Notes under the pieces: generated by a model
What the model was told of the DNA's origin: nothing
Databases searched by the model: none
The model's input: only the letters and a program-made list of their open reading frames with translations
In this document: positions 17,981-27,804 of the stretch, one piece after another
Position numbering within the stretch: position 1 is the first letter of the stretch
Layout: every line of letters starts with the position of its first letter
Program-made: the position numbers and the translations under genes
Assembly (NCBI GenBank): GCA_002704685.1
Contig: PAHD01000037.1
Span: 18,601-48,332, forward strand
Direction: 5' to 3'
DNA length: 29,732 bases
Source of the DNA: Fidelibacterota bacterium
GTDB taxonomy: Bacteria > Fidelibacterota > Marinisomatia > SCGC-AAA003-L08 > D37C17

Positions 17981-18872
17981 TTTCTTCTCTATATAAATAT
18001 TCACAAACAAGATTTCCAACAATACCCAATGTATAAGGAGAACACTTATCAACAGTATCCTCTAAAGTATGCCAATAAGGATAATCAAAATCAATTATAT
18101 CTAAGGAAGGAATCCCTGTTTCAACAAATAATGCTCTATGATCATCATAGATAGGTTGAGACATTTCGTAAACAAACTCTGTAAATCCTAAGGAATTTGC
18201 TAATGCCCATATTTCAAGTACTTCTTTTTCAGCCTGAATAAATGAAAAATATTCAATTTTGAATTCCGGATCTTTATCAGCTACCATATCTAAACATATT
18301 GCTAATTTAGGGTAAGGCTTTTTCATTTCTTTTGCAAATAATTTTGTCCCAATAGAAAAATTTTCAATATCACCATGTCTACCCATATCCTCTCCATCAA
18401 CAAATAATAAATCAACACCAATATTATTAAATGGATAATCTGAAAATATTTCAGATAAATGCATTAAAATAGATATACCACTTGCACCGTCATTTGCACC
18501 AATTATTGGTTTATTTTGATTCATTTCATTTTTATCTAAATCAGCAATTTCTCTAGTGTCCCAATGAGCCATTAATAAAATTCTATTTTGTGAGCTTAAA
18601 TTATATCTTGCTAGTATATTAAATAATGTAATTTTTTTATCTTTAATATAGGGGTGGCTTATTTCATGATCATATACGATTAAATCATCTGCTTTTCCAT
18701 TTAAAAAATCAACCAAATAATTTTTAAAATCAATATGACTTTGGCTTCCAGGGAATCTTTCACCAAAAGAACACTGTTTTTCAAGGTATTTGAATGCTAT
18801 TTCACCATCAAAAAATGGAACATTCTGTGTGTAAAACGCACTAATAAATAATATAAATATAAATTTTTTCAC
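17970..18872 (-). CDS. M28-family peptidase / glutaminyl-peptide cyclotransferase-like enzyme
   Basis: With the GTG start at 18872 the protein is 300 residues. This start lies four bases after the sprA stop and gives the signal peptide VKKFIFILFISAFYT. A TTG at 18893 would add seven residues and overlap sprA. The M28 zinc site is complete: AHWDTR (His103, Asp105), GANDGASG (Asp128), VDGED (Glu161, Asp162), CLDMVAD (Asp195) and YWHT (His268). HWDTR, GANDGASG and the large loop after DGED are typical of glutaminyl-cyclase-like members, which convert N-terminal Gln to pyroglutamate. Such enzymes process exported proteins in Bacteroidota, where many signal-peptide cleavage sites are followed by Gln. 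Ordinary aminopeptidase activity cannot be excluded. The gene's end overlaps the propeller gene by 11 bases, so it sits inside the secretion operon. Confidence 0.85.
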   Translation of the reverse strand: MKKFIFILFISAFYTQNVPFFDGEIAFKYLEKQCSFGERFPGSQSHIDFKNYLVDFLNGKADDLIVYDHEISHPYIKDKKITLFNILARYNLSSQNRILLMAHWDTREIADLDKNEMNQNKPIIGANDGASGISILMHLSEIFSDYPFNNIGVDLLFVDGEDMGRHGDIENFSIGTKLFAKEMKKPYPKLAICLDMVADKDPEFKIEYFSFIQAEKEVLEIWALANSLGFTEFVYEMSQPIYDDHRALFVETGIPSLDIIDFDYPYWHTLEDTVDKCSPYTLGIVGNLVCEYLYREESEY

Positions 18873-18876
18873 TTTA

Positions 18877-21800
18877 TTAATCAAATGACTCAAAATAAAT
18901 TCTAACTTGAAATCCTATATCAGTTTCTTTTTTTCTCCCTGATGTATGATTATCTGAAACTATATAATTAAACCATAAATCACCCTCAACAAATTTACTA
19001 AAATTATATGTTATTTTAGGTTGCAAATTATATGAATTACTAAATGCAATTACTTCAAATTGATTTAAATCGTTTGTCTCAAAATATGAAAACTTTGTAT
19101 CACTGTTATCATAGCCAATTTTCAAACTTAAATTAACCTCATTATCTACTTGAAAATCTCTAAGAAAAAATACCGGCATATTAAATCCCGTTTTCTTTCT
19201 ATAACCAAATGTCAAGCTAACTTGGTTATTAGTTGTCCTCTCAATTTGCCCACCTTCATTTGTAATATTCAATGTATTATTAAGGGTTAAATCAATATCA
19301 AGTGGTATTTGTTTTGTAGTCATATCAAATCTTAGTAAAGGTGCAAAGTTTCTTTTATAATCTAATTTTTGGATTATAAAATCCTGACTTATTTCATTTT
19401 TTTCACCACTGTAAGTATGACTTAGGCTAAAGCTTTTGAACCAACTATTTAAAAAATCATATTTTTCTAAACCTCTTAAGTTAACTGACCAGCCAAAAAT
19501 TGGAAAACCATTTTCACCAGATGCTCCTAATGGAAAATATGATTGAGATTGTGTTTCATTATATCCACTATCACTTTGATTATTTGCTGAAAGAGAAACT
19601 CTGTATTCAACATTTGATAAAGTTAAATTTTGACTTAATTGAATTGATGTACTGAACTTTAATTCTTGATTAAATGTATTTGATGACGATATAATTATAC
19701 CATCAGACCCAGCAAATAAACTCCCTTCAACTGGCCTATCATTAATTCCTAATTTAAACTTGTAATCTGGATTTATATCAGTAGAAATATTATTGAACTT
19801 ATTTGTTGTATTGTAAGAATAATTAATATTTACACTTGAAAATCTCTGACCTACTTCATGTAAAAACTTTAAAACAGCTTTGAAATGTGGCTGTTTTATT
19901 ATAAATATTTTATTACTTGAAGAACTATTACTAGTACTACTAGATCGTCTCCTTGAAGTAGACCTAGAAGAACTACTAGATGTTTTTTTATCTGATTCAT
20001 AAAACTGTTCAATAAATTGAGTAAATGAAAATGTAAATGAAACTGAAAATCTATTATCACTGGATATGTCAGCAGTCGAAGATTCTCCACTAACAGCATC
20101 TCTAACCCAATTGTAAGTAGGTACGTAATTAAATCGAGGGCTAAGCCATTTTAAATATTCAGGAGTATATGTAAATGATAATTGCTGATTAAAGCTTTTC
20201 TTTATTCCAGGAGAGTATGATAAATCAAAAAAATCTGAAATTTTCATATTAGAATTTTTTGAAAAATAATCATTTAAATTATTTTTCATATTAATTGAAT
20301 ATTGAAATGATAAATTATCAATGATATTAATATTAGATGATAAGCTCCTGTTTAAATCTATATTTCTTTCATCTGTAATTATACCACCATATAAGTCTCT
20401 TTGAACAGTAAAATTATCAGAGTCAACGAAAGATGAGCTGAAATTAATATTTTGTGGTGTATAATAAAAATTAATATCTTTTAAAAAATTAATAAAATAT
20501 TTTTTATCATCAATATTATCAGTATCGAATAAATTTTTAAACGGATACAATTTATTATCTCTACTAAATGATAAAGTGTAATCATAATTTATGTTTTGCA
20601 ATATAGATTCTTTATTTAAAATTGTTGTATTTGAAGATTGATTCCATTTGTAAGAGTAAGTAAGCTTTGAATTATCAAGAAAATATTTAAAAAATAAATT
20701 TTCTTTATAAAAATTTGATAACATAGTGTTTAATGATGTGCTTAAAGTTACTGAATTATTAATATTTTTCAACTCATTTGGAGTTTGATTAAATCCTCCT
20801 AATATAATATCAGAACCAGGCTTATATTGTGGTGAATATAAACCTTTGGAATATTTAATATTCAATGGTAATTGAAAATAATTTTCTTTCAATAATTCAT
20901 GCGGAGAAAAACCTAAATTTACTGAATAATTAATCGAATGATCACCTGATCCTAACCTCTGCTCTAAACGATGAAAATCTGCCTCTTCACTTTTAAAATC
21001 TAAATCAATATTAAAAACCTCACCTAAATTAAATTTAAAATTTGTAGTAAAAGCTGTGCCTTTTTTTCTTTTAACACCCGTCATTCTCAATTCATTAATC
21101 CATACACTTCCAAAAATTGTGCCAGGTGCATTGTTTTTAATACCAACCATTATATATTCCATTTTGTTGATAGCTGGTTCACCTTTAACTCTTAACTCAG
21201 AACAATCTTCGCACACACTACTTATATCAACATTTATCCAATCATCGCACTCATTAGCATCTTGCTGATTATTACTTTCACAATAATCTTTCCATGACCA
21301 AATTTCATCTTCAGGTATATATGACGCTGGAATTGTGTATAAATTATTTTGGTCCCAATCATCGATTACACTTTCTCCATAAACAACTGAATCATCTTCG
21401 CTACATGATTCATCATTTTCATCGATACAATCATACTGGCTATTTCCATCTGTAGCTATATAAAAATTATCAGATGCATCAGGACAATAAAAATCAGGTA
21501 ATTCAATATTATTGTTATCTGGTATACAATAATTATTGCTATTTATATCTAAATCACAACATTCAATTCCTGGATTATAATAATTATCACCATTTGGATC
21601 TAAAATATAAGGACTATAAAGCCCTAAATCATCAAAGCTTTCATCAACACATATATCACTATTAATAAAATTTAAACAATCATTTTCATTACAAAAAATT
21701 AACTGCTCATCATTAAAAACCGGTGTACCTAATAGCTCATCACATATTTTCAATGTTGTAATTCCTAAATCTATCGTTTCTTGGTTTAAACATGAGGGTA

Positions 21801-24800
21801 TATTTGTTTCATTATCTATAATTCCAGTTTCATATAAATCATCACAATTATCAATACCGTTATCAACATAAGATTCTAAATTTTGTCTATTTAATTTATA
21901 CCTAGTTAATTCATCTAAATCTATTTTTAAATTTTGCCATCCATTAGGATCGATTACTGATTCATTATCTATGGATTTAAATGGTTTTCTTATTTCATAA
22001 TAATTTTCATCTTTTCCAAACCTGAAGCACAGTTCAACATTAGAGCACTCCTCCGTATCTATGCCATTACAATTAGCGTACCAGTCTTGTCCTAAACTTG
22101 ATTCATTACCATTCATATACATCTCTAAGTTTTTATAAACAAAAAAACTATTTTGCTTTTCAGTATCTAAAGATGAATAACTCACATTTTTTTTAATAAA
22201 TGCCGTGCTATCTATATTAATTCCTCCATTATTACTAGTATTGCTTGAAAAATCAATAACAAGTGATTGCTCCTTATCAATAATCAAACTACCTAATCCA
22301 CCTGTACCAAAATTTTGATTATTACCTGAAACCCCATCGGGAGAACTATATATATCTGAATTTTCTTGATTATTTACAAGCTGAATACTTATATTTTCAT
22401 TTGAAACAAAATCTGATTCTAAATATCCAATATTCCCAATAGTTTCATTATCAACTACACCTAATTCTTCCCATTCATTACCAACAATTTCAATTGATGC
22501 AATACCAAGTAAACCATATGTATCATTCTCTGAATATTCTCCTTCAAGCCAAAGTCGTATATTTTTAACATTTGTCCAATCAGCATTATAACCAGATGTC
22601 TCATTAATAGCTATAAAATCATTTAATGGGATTCTAAAAAGCTTCCAGTTTGTTGATAATATTTCACTTTGTATAATATCATTATTATTCATATCTAAAT
22701 CAATTGTATATGAATAATATGAATTAATATCATCAATAAATTGATCCCCATTTAAATCTTCAGAATCAGGATATTTATTTTCTAAAACTGAACCATTATT
22801 TTCAGTGCCATTATAACCACTAAAATCATAACTACCAGATGTATAACTAAAATCATCGTTATTAGGATCATCTAAACTAGCATTAATATTAATTAAATTA
22901 TTATCATTTATCTCACCATTAAGAATTTCAGATTTAATTTGTGAAAAAGTAGATTGATTCACATTGGTACAGCTATTATAAGTATTATCGTTATTAATTC
23001 CATGATTAAATTCTGAACAAAGGCATCCACCCCAACCATCTTCAAATTCATTTATACAGGCATCCATTCCTTTATCTTCACCCGCATCTAATAAACCATC
23101 TCCCATAATCATTAAAGATTCTGGGACTAAATCCTCAGTATCTAGAATTCCATTATCGTTTGTATCTTCACTAATCATCCCAATGTCTATATTCAGTTTA
23201 AGATTATTTCTATTAACTAAAATTGGATTTTCTGGTAAACCATTGTAATGATTTTCAAAACCGACCAATCCTTCATAATTAAGCCATATATCTAAATATT
23301 TATTATTAGATTGATTTTGATCTGATGCATATAAAGAAGCAGTTATTCCATTCCACCACTTATTATTATCTGGATTATTAAGGTTCCCACCAATTTTATT
23401 TTCAGGAATTTCTAACCAAATTGTTTGTTCTTTTGAGGCTTCTTCAACTTCTTTATCAGGCCAAATAAGCTCTGTTGGAATATCATTATAAGGATTATAC
23501 CAATATATATTTTCTCTACTATATATATCATATTTCTCAAGAATAATTTCACAATCTAAAAATTCATTATTTTCATTATAAGTTACTTCACACTCCTCTA
23601 AATCAAGACAGTCAAATTCAGTATCTATATTTAAACAATCTAAGTTTTTAATTTTAAATGGAGGTGCTGACTCCTGCCATGCAGAATTTAAAATAGGCAT
23701 CGTTGAGTATCTTTTAGATGACTCAAAATCATCAATATATGCAATTCCAATAGGATTAGGATTAGGAAATATTTGTGCAACCTCAGAGGAAAAACTAATC
23801 TCTGAAGATTTTTCAAGATTTACTAATCCTGCACTATTAATAGAATTGTTTAAATTCAATAAATCTCTTGAATATTTACCTCCAAGATGCCAAATCATAT
23901 TCTCCATTGGCTCATAACCAATTTCAACTTTATTATCGGTAATTGACTGTTTATAAAAATATAATCCTCCAAAAAGATTACTTCTATTATCAATATCATA
24001 ATTAAATGAATTTCCAAAAATTAATTTTTGATCAAATGAAACAATTTCATTTCTATCATAAGAAATTCTTAGTGTTTGAGAATTGTTTTTTGCTCTATCA
24101 GATATTAAAGTTAAAGTTCCTGTAAAATAATCAACTGAATAATCAACACCTTTAATTAATTGAGTGGAACCATCAGTTAAAGTTTCACTTCCATCAACAA
24201 TCATAAACACTAAATTAATAGTTGTATTTTGATTTACATTTTTAACTTTTATTACAAACTCTTTTTCTGATGACTTTGTAGTCTCATTACTGCTGTAATA
24301 CATTGCTGGGCCATTTTCATACCTATAAGATATGAATTCTGGTCCTGCATCTCCATTTTCCCTAATAGTTGATATTGTTTCAATGTTAATATTTTCTAAA
24401 TCACCGTCAAATATATTTGCTAAATCTAAATGTGGATTTCCTAAATATGCCTCTGAGTCGTAAGAAAAAGGCATATCAAATGGAAGAAAAAGATCTCCCC
24501 AACTATTTATGAAGTAACTATCAACTTTTCCATCTCCATTTGATACAAAAAATCCCTGTGAATCTTTATTATCTATACCAAAAATTCTTAAAAATGTATT
24601 ACCATTTGAACTTGCAGTCTCAGTACCTAATTGACCACCTACATGTATAATATCAATTTCAGGAGGTTCATCACCTTGGCTAAAGTTTGATAATCCTATG
24701 TCATAAACATTTTTCATCATCAAATCCCAAGTTGGATTTCCATTTGGGTTATCTGGACTAGGAGGCTCCTGTTGCCCCTCCGTTTTAATAATCTTTAAAA

Positions 24801-27171
24801 TTAATGGATTTGCTGAAAACCCAGGAACATTATTATATTCTATGTAATTACAACAATTAGTATTAACATCTTCACTACATACATCAAGACTTGAAGCTTC
24901 GATTTCTGTACATCCATTAAGAGTATTTTCATTACACTCTTCCTGTCCAGATAATAAACATCTATCTTGTATTAAAAACTCAGTCCCTGTCTGAATTGGA
25001 TTATTCGAATCTAAAATACTACCATCATTATTTAAGTCTCCTATAGTATAATGAACAGCAATTAAATCACTAGTTGAAATTGAATTTAATCTTACATAAC
25101 CATAATACTTATTTATATAATAATCATTACCTGAATATTGATCCTCTAGTTCAATCCATATATTATTTTCTGGTGTTCCTATATCTTTATTTAATGGATC
25201 AATATAAGCAATACCTTCGTAAATATCCGTTTCAATTTCATTGGTCTGAGCTCTTTTATATAATCTAAAATCTTTAATAACATATTCATTAGAACTAATT
25301 TGATTAATATAATCTTCATTTAATGGATAAAAATTATTTTTAAAAATTTTATCAATAAAGAAATATTTGTCTTTAATAAATTGATAATCATATCTATCAA
25401 GACCTTCTGATTGATTTCCTAATGAGAATGATTCTTTTTTAACTTTTTCTCTACCAATTATTGTATTAAACTCAATTGGCCCAAGCTGGCTACTCATTTT
25501 TAATCCAAAAACCCCTGCTCTTTTACCCATTCCAACACTAAACAATGTTCCTTCACTTAAACTAAGACCAATATTACCAGCCTGTATATTGTTTATAATC
25601 TCATTATCATAACCTTTATATTCTAAAAGAAGAGAATTTTCAAAATCAAAATCAGATTCTGAGTTTTGATCTGCACTAATTGTCAACCTATCTCCTACTT
25701 GCCCTTCAAGATCAAATCTTTGTTTTTGATCAATATCGAGATTCCATGATTCATTATTTTGATTACTTAAAGAACTACTTTGTGTATCTGTAAACTCAAG
25801 CTCGCCTTTTATTTCAATTTGTCCACTCAAATTAATTGCTACATTAGTTTCTCCAATATCTTGACTAACTAAAGTTAATTTTTTTGATTTTCTTGAGTTT
25901 AGATTATTTGTATTCATTTTATTTGAAGAAATTTGCTGTATCCTCTTGAAATTATTACTAGCAATCATTTTTGATTTAAAATAATCAATTGAATAAATTG
26001 AGGGTTGTAATACATCTTTATTATTATATCTCAAGGATGAAATAAATGTGTTTGAATCATACCCTAATTCTGTTTTTTCAACTAACTTTCTAAATTCTTT
26101 TGTAAAATTTAAACCATGGTATGAATTATTAACATATTTAGAAGCAAATGCCAATCCTTTAATCTCATTGTAAAATGGATCAATTATGTTTTTTAAAAAT
26201 CTATAGTATTTGATTGTTCTATTAAAATAAATATCATCAATGTAACTTATATCAATATTCAAAGACAAAACAGGATTATCATCAATGAAACATTCTTCAG
26301 CTGTACTACTGCCTCCACATATATTATTACAATCTAAAATATTTAAATCACAGTCACAATAACCATCAGGAATACCATTACCACCACAAACACCGCATTC
26401 ATCATAAAATTCTTTACCACCCCAAATACCTGTACAATCTTTAACACAATCGTTATCAGTATTATCATCGCAAATATCACACTTATCAAAGTATGCATTC
26501 CCATTTATTGTTCCAGCACAATCTTCACAAGTTGAATTATCGCCCCCACAAATCCCGCAATTATCTAATATATTATTTCCACCCCAAATACCATTACAAT
26601 CTTTAACACAATCATTTTCTGGGTTATCATCACATATATTGCATTTATCATAATATGCTTTTCCATTAGCTACACCCGCGCAATCTCCACAAGAAGAGTT
26701 CTCTCCACCACATATACCACAATCATCAATTTTTGTTAAACCTCCCCAAATACCTGCACAATCTTTTACGCAATCGTTAGTTGGATCATCATCAAAATTG
26801 CCACATTTATCAAAATATGATTTTTTACAATCATTTGTTGGGTCTTCATCACATTTACCACAATCATCAATTAAGGCCTTACCACCACATATACCAAAAC
26901 AATCTATTTCAACTATACATTCTCCATTACAATCTTTATTAGGTTGAGGTCCTTTTCCACCGCATACACCACATTCATCTAATATTGAATCACCACCCCA
27001 TATTCCAAAGCAATCTTGTTTACAATCATTATCTGGAATATTATCAAAGTTACCACAATTATCATAATATGGGGCGATAATCCCCTGTTCTGCTCTAATA
27101 AAATTTAAAAATAAAGCAGTGCAAAGGTAAAAAATTACCTTTAAATCATAAATTGAATATGTATTATTCAC
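18877..27171 (-). CDS. sprA: SprA-type giant outer-membrane translocon of the type IX secretion system, with Cys-rich N-terminal repeats
   Basis: The 2764-residue protein starts at a GTG and has a signal peptide (VIFYLCTALFLNFIRA). SprA features include KRAGVFGLKMSSQLGPIEF near 540, FFIDKIFKNNFYPLNEDY near 600, IAYIDDFESSKRYSTMP near 1145, IRLWLEGEY near 1535 and VWINELRMTGVKRK near 2025, followed by a long Asn/Ser/Tyr-rich barrel. SprA forms the wide outer-membrane channel through which type IX clients leave. Compared with about 2400 residues in Flavobacterium, this one has added Cys/Asp-rich parts: residues 34-294 (54-residue repeats), about 730-775, about 1177-1222, about 1335-1405 (Asp/Asn-rich, like Ca2+ loops) and about 1769-1989. 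A Ser/Arg-rich stretch lies near 2396-2430. It starts 15 bases after rdgB. The additions are not part of the SprA fold as I know it; their role is unknown. Confidence 0.92.
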   Translation of the reverse strand: MNNTYSIYDLKVIFYLCTALFLNFIRAEQGIIAPYYDNCGNFDNIPDNDCKQDCFGIWGGDSILDECGVCGGKGPQPNKDCNGECIVEIDCFGICGGKALIDDCGKCDEDPTNDCKKSYFDKCGNFDDDPTNDCVKDCAGIWGGLTKIDDCGICGGENSSCGDCAGVANGKAYYDKCNICDDNPENDCVKDCNGIWGGNNILDNCGICGGDNSTCEDCAGTINGNAYFDKCDICDDNTDNDCVKDCTGIWGGKEFYDECGVCGGNGIPDGYCDCDLNILDCNNICGGSSTAEECFIDDNPVLSLNIDISYIDDIYFNRTIKYYRFLKNIIDPFYNEIKGLAFASKYVNNSYHGLNFTKEFRKLVEKTELGYDSNTFISSLRYNNKDVLQPSIYSIDYFKSKMIASNNFKRIQQISSNKMNTNNLNSRKSKKLTLVSQDIGETNVAINLSGQIEIKGELEFTDTQSSSLSNQNNESWNLDIDQKQRFDLEGQVGDRLTISADQNSESDFDFENSLLLEYKGYDNEIINNIQAGNIGLSLSEGTLFSVGMGKRAGVFGLKMSSQLGPIEFNTIIGREKVKKESFSLGNQSEGLDRYDYQFIKDKYFFIDKIFKNNFYPLNEDYINQISSNEYVIKDFRLYKRAQTNEIETDIYEGIAYIDPLNKDIGTPENNIWIELEDQYSGNDYYINKYYGYVRLNSISTSDLIAVHYTIGDLNNDGSILDSNNPIQTGTEFLIQDRCLLSGQEECNENTLNGCTEIEASSLDVCSEDVNTNCCNYIEYNNVPGFSANPLILKIIKTEGQQEPPSPDNPNGNPTWDLMMKNVYDIGLSNFSQGDEPPEIDIIHVGGQLGTETASSNGNTFLRIFGIDNKDSQGFFVSNGDGKVDSYFINSWGDLFLPFDMPFSYDSEAYLGNPHLDLANIFDGDLENINIETISTIRENGDAGPEFISYRYENGPAMYYSSNETTKSSEKEFVIKVKNVNQNTTINLVFMIVDGSETLTDGSTQLIKGVDYSVDYFTGTLTLISDRAKNNSQTLRISYDRNEIVSFDQKLIFGNSFNYDIDNRSNLFGGLYFYKQSITDNKVEIGYEPMENMIWHLGGKYSRDLLNLNNSINSAGLVNLEKSSEISFSSEVAQIFPNPNPIGIAYIDDFESSKRYSTMPILNSAWQESAPPFKIKNLDCLNIDTEFDCLDLEECEVTYNENNEFLDCEIILEKYDIYSRENIYWYNPYNDIPTELIWPDKEVEEASKEQTIWLEIPENKIGGNLNNPDNNKWWNGITASLYASDQNQSNNKYLDIWLNYEGLVGFENHYNGLPENPILVNRNNLKLNIDIGMISEDTNDNGILDTEDLVPESLMIMGDGLLDAGEDKGMDACINEFEDGWGGCLCSEFNHGINNDNTYNSCTNVNQSTFSQIKSEILNGEINDNNLININASLDDPNNDDFSYTSGSYDFSGYNGTENNGSVLENKYPDSEDLNGDQFIDDINSYYSYTIDLDMNNNDIIQSEILSTNWKLFRIPLNDFIAINETSGYNADWTNVKNIRLWLEGEYSENDTYGLLGIASIEIVGNEWEELGVVDNETIGNIGYLESDFVSNENISIQLVNNQENSDIYSSPDGVSGNNQNFGTGGLGSLIIDKEQSLVIDFSSNTSNNGGINIDSTAFIKKNVSYSSLDTEKQNSFFVYKNLEMYMNGNESSLGQDWYANCNGIDTEECSNVELCFRFGKDENYYEIRKPFKSIDNESVIDPNGWQNLKIDLDELTRYKLNRQNLESYVDNGIDNCDDLYETGIIDNETNIPSCLNQETIDLGITTLKICDELLGTPVFNDEQLIFCNENDCLNFINSDICVDESFDDLGLYSPYILDPNGDNYYNPGIECCDLDINSNNYCIPDNNNIELPDFYCPDASDNFYIATDGNSQYDCIDENDESCSEDDSVVYGESVIDDWDQNNLYTIPASYIPEDEIWSWKDYCESNNQQDANECDDWINVDISSVCEDCSELRVKGEPAINKMEYIMVGIKNNAPGTIFGSVWINELRMTGVKRKKGTAFTTNFKFNLGEVFNIDLDFKSEEADFHRLEQRLGSGDHSINYSVNLGFSPHELLKENYFQLPLNIKYSKGLYSPQYKPGSDIILGGFNQTPNELKNINNSVTLSTSLNTMLSNFYKENLFFKYFLDNSKLTYSYKWNQSSNTTILNKESILQNINYDYTLSFSRDNKLYPFKNLFDTDNIDDKKYFINFLKDINFYYTPQNINFSSSFVDSDNFTVQRDLYGGIITDERNIDLNRSLSSNINIIDNLSFQYSINMKNNLNDYFSKNSNMKISDFFDLSYSPGIKKSFNQQLSFTYTPEYLKWLSPRFNYVPTYNWVRDAVSGESSTADISSDNRFSVSFTFSFTQFIEQFYESDKKTSSSSSRSTSRRRSSSTSNSSSSNKIFIIKQPHFKAVLKFLHEVGQRFSSVNINYSYNTTNKFNNISTDINPDYKFKLGINDRPVEGSLFAGSDGIIISSSNTFNQELKFSTSIQLSQNLTLSNVEYRVSLSANNQSDSGYNETQSQSYFPLGASGENGFPIFGWSVNLRGLEKYDFLNSWFKSFSLSHTYSGEKNEISQDFIIQKLDYKRNFAPLLRFDMTTKQIPLDIDLTLNNTLNITNEGGQIERTTNNQVSLTFGYRKKTGFNMPVFFLRDFQVDNEVNLSLKIGYDNSDTKFSYFETNDLNQFEVIAFSNSYNLQPKITYNFSKFVEGDLWFNYIVSDNHTSGRKKETDIGFQVRIYFESFD
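26452..26775 (-). repeat. Tandem 162-base repeat in sprA (54-residue Cys-rich units)
   Basis: Units beginning DCVKDCAGIWGG, DCVKDCNGIWGG and DCVKDCTGIWGG start at residues 133, 187 and 241, an exact period of 54 residues (162 bases). Two full units cover 26452-26775, and a partial third continues to about 26360. A degenerate first copy (DCKQDCFGIWGG) is at residue 49. Each unit has about ten Cys plus Asp-rich loops (CDDNPENDC), so disulfide-stabilised, possibly Ca2+-binding modules are likely. Confidence 0.85.
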
Positions 27172-27186
27172 CTTAGCAGTGGGACG

Positions 27187-27804
27187 CTAGGCAATCTCCT
27201 TTATGTTAGTCTCAAGATAAGACTTTAATTTAGGTGTTAAATTTTTAATTGCTTTACCTCTATGAGATATAATATTTTTCTTTTCTATTGTCATTTCAGC
27301 AAATGTTTTTCCCTCGTTCACTACATAAAATATGGAATCATACCCAAAACCTCCAAGACCTTTCTTTTCTGTAGCAATCATTCCTTTTACTTCTCCGATT
27401 GATAAAAGTTCCTTTTTCCCGTCGAAAAAAGCTATAACTGTTTTAAAAACTGCACCTCTATCAGAAATTTTTATTTTTTTCATTACTTTAAGCATTTTAT
27501 TTACATTATCCATATATGAGCAATTTTCTCCTGCAAATCGTGCTGTAAAAACTCCCGGTTTACCATTTAATGCATCTACTTCTAATCCAGTATCATCAGC
27601 TATTGATGGTAAGCCAGTTAATCTAAATACTTCTTTTGCTTTAATGAGCGCATTTTCTTCAAGAGTTTTACCATCTTCTATTATTTCTCCTACTTCAGAA
27701 AAACGGGATAAATCTAATAAATCAATATTTAATTGATTTAATCCTCTTTTTAATTCTTTAAGTTTATCTTTATTATGTGTTGCAATAACCACTTTCATCA
27801 TCAT
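27187..27804 (-). CDS. rdgB: XTP/dITP pyrophosphatase (non-canonical purine NTP hydrolase)
   Basis: The 205-residue cytoplasmic enzyme hydrolyses dITP, XTP and ITP to monophosphate and pyrophosphate, keeping deaminated purines out of nucleic acids. RdgB/HAM1 motifs are all present: ATHNKDKLKEL near 8-18, EENALIKA near 49-56, IADDTGLEVDALNGKPG near 68-84 with the metal-binding Asp pair, GLGGFGYDSIFYV near 149-161 and SHRGKA near 180-185. Length is normal for the family. Three successive ATG codons open the frame, and the third (27798) is equally possible. It is the first gene of the leftward operon that continues into sprA after 15 bases, an unusual combination of housekeeping and secretion genes. 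Confidence 0.95.
   Translation of the reverse strand: MMMKVVIATHNKDKLKELKRGLNQLNIDLLDLSRFSEVGEIIEDGKTLEENALIKAKEVFRLTGLPSIADDTGLEVDALNGKPGVFTARFAGENCSYMDNVNKMLKVMKKIKISDRGAVFKTVIAFFDGKKELLSIGEVKGMIATEKKGLGGFGYDSIFYVVNEGKTFAEMTIEKKNIISHRGKAIKNLTPKLKSYLETNIKEIA

Noticed and set aside
17981..18052. Upstream TTG start for the propeller protein
   Set aside because: It would bury the signal peptide and overlap the M28 gene by 83 bases, while a GTG at 17980 with a purine-rich site gives a clean signal peptide.
26290..27070. CRISPR-like or EGF-type interpretation of the repeated region in sprA
   Set aside because: The repeats are in-frame with a 162-base period and no spacers, so not CRISPR. The Cys spacing does not match the EGF consensus.
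27332..27736. 134-codon plus-strand frame opposite rdgB
   Set aside because: It is a mirror of the conserved rdgB gene and shows no domain or signal of its own.
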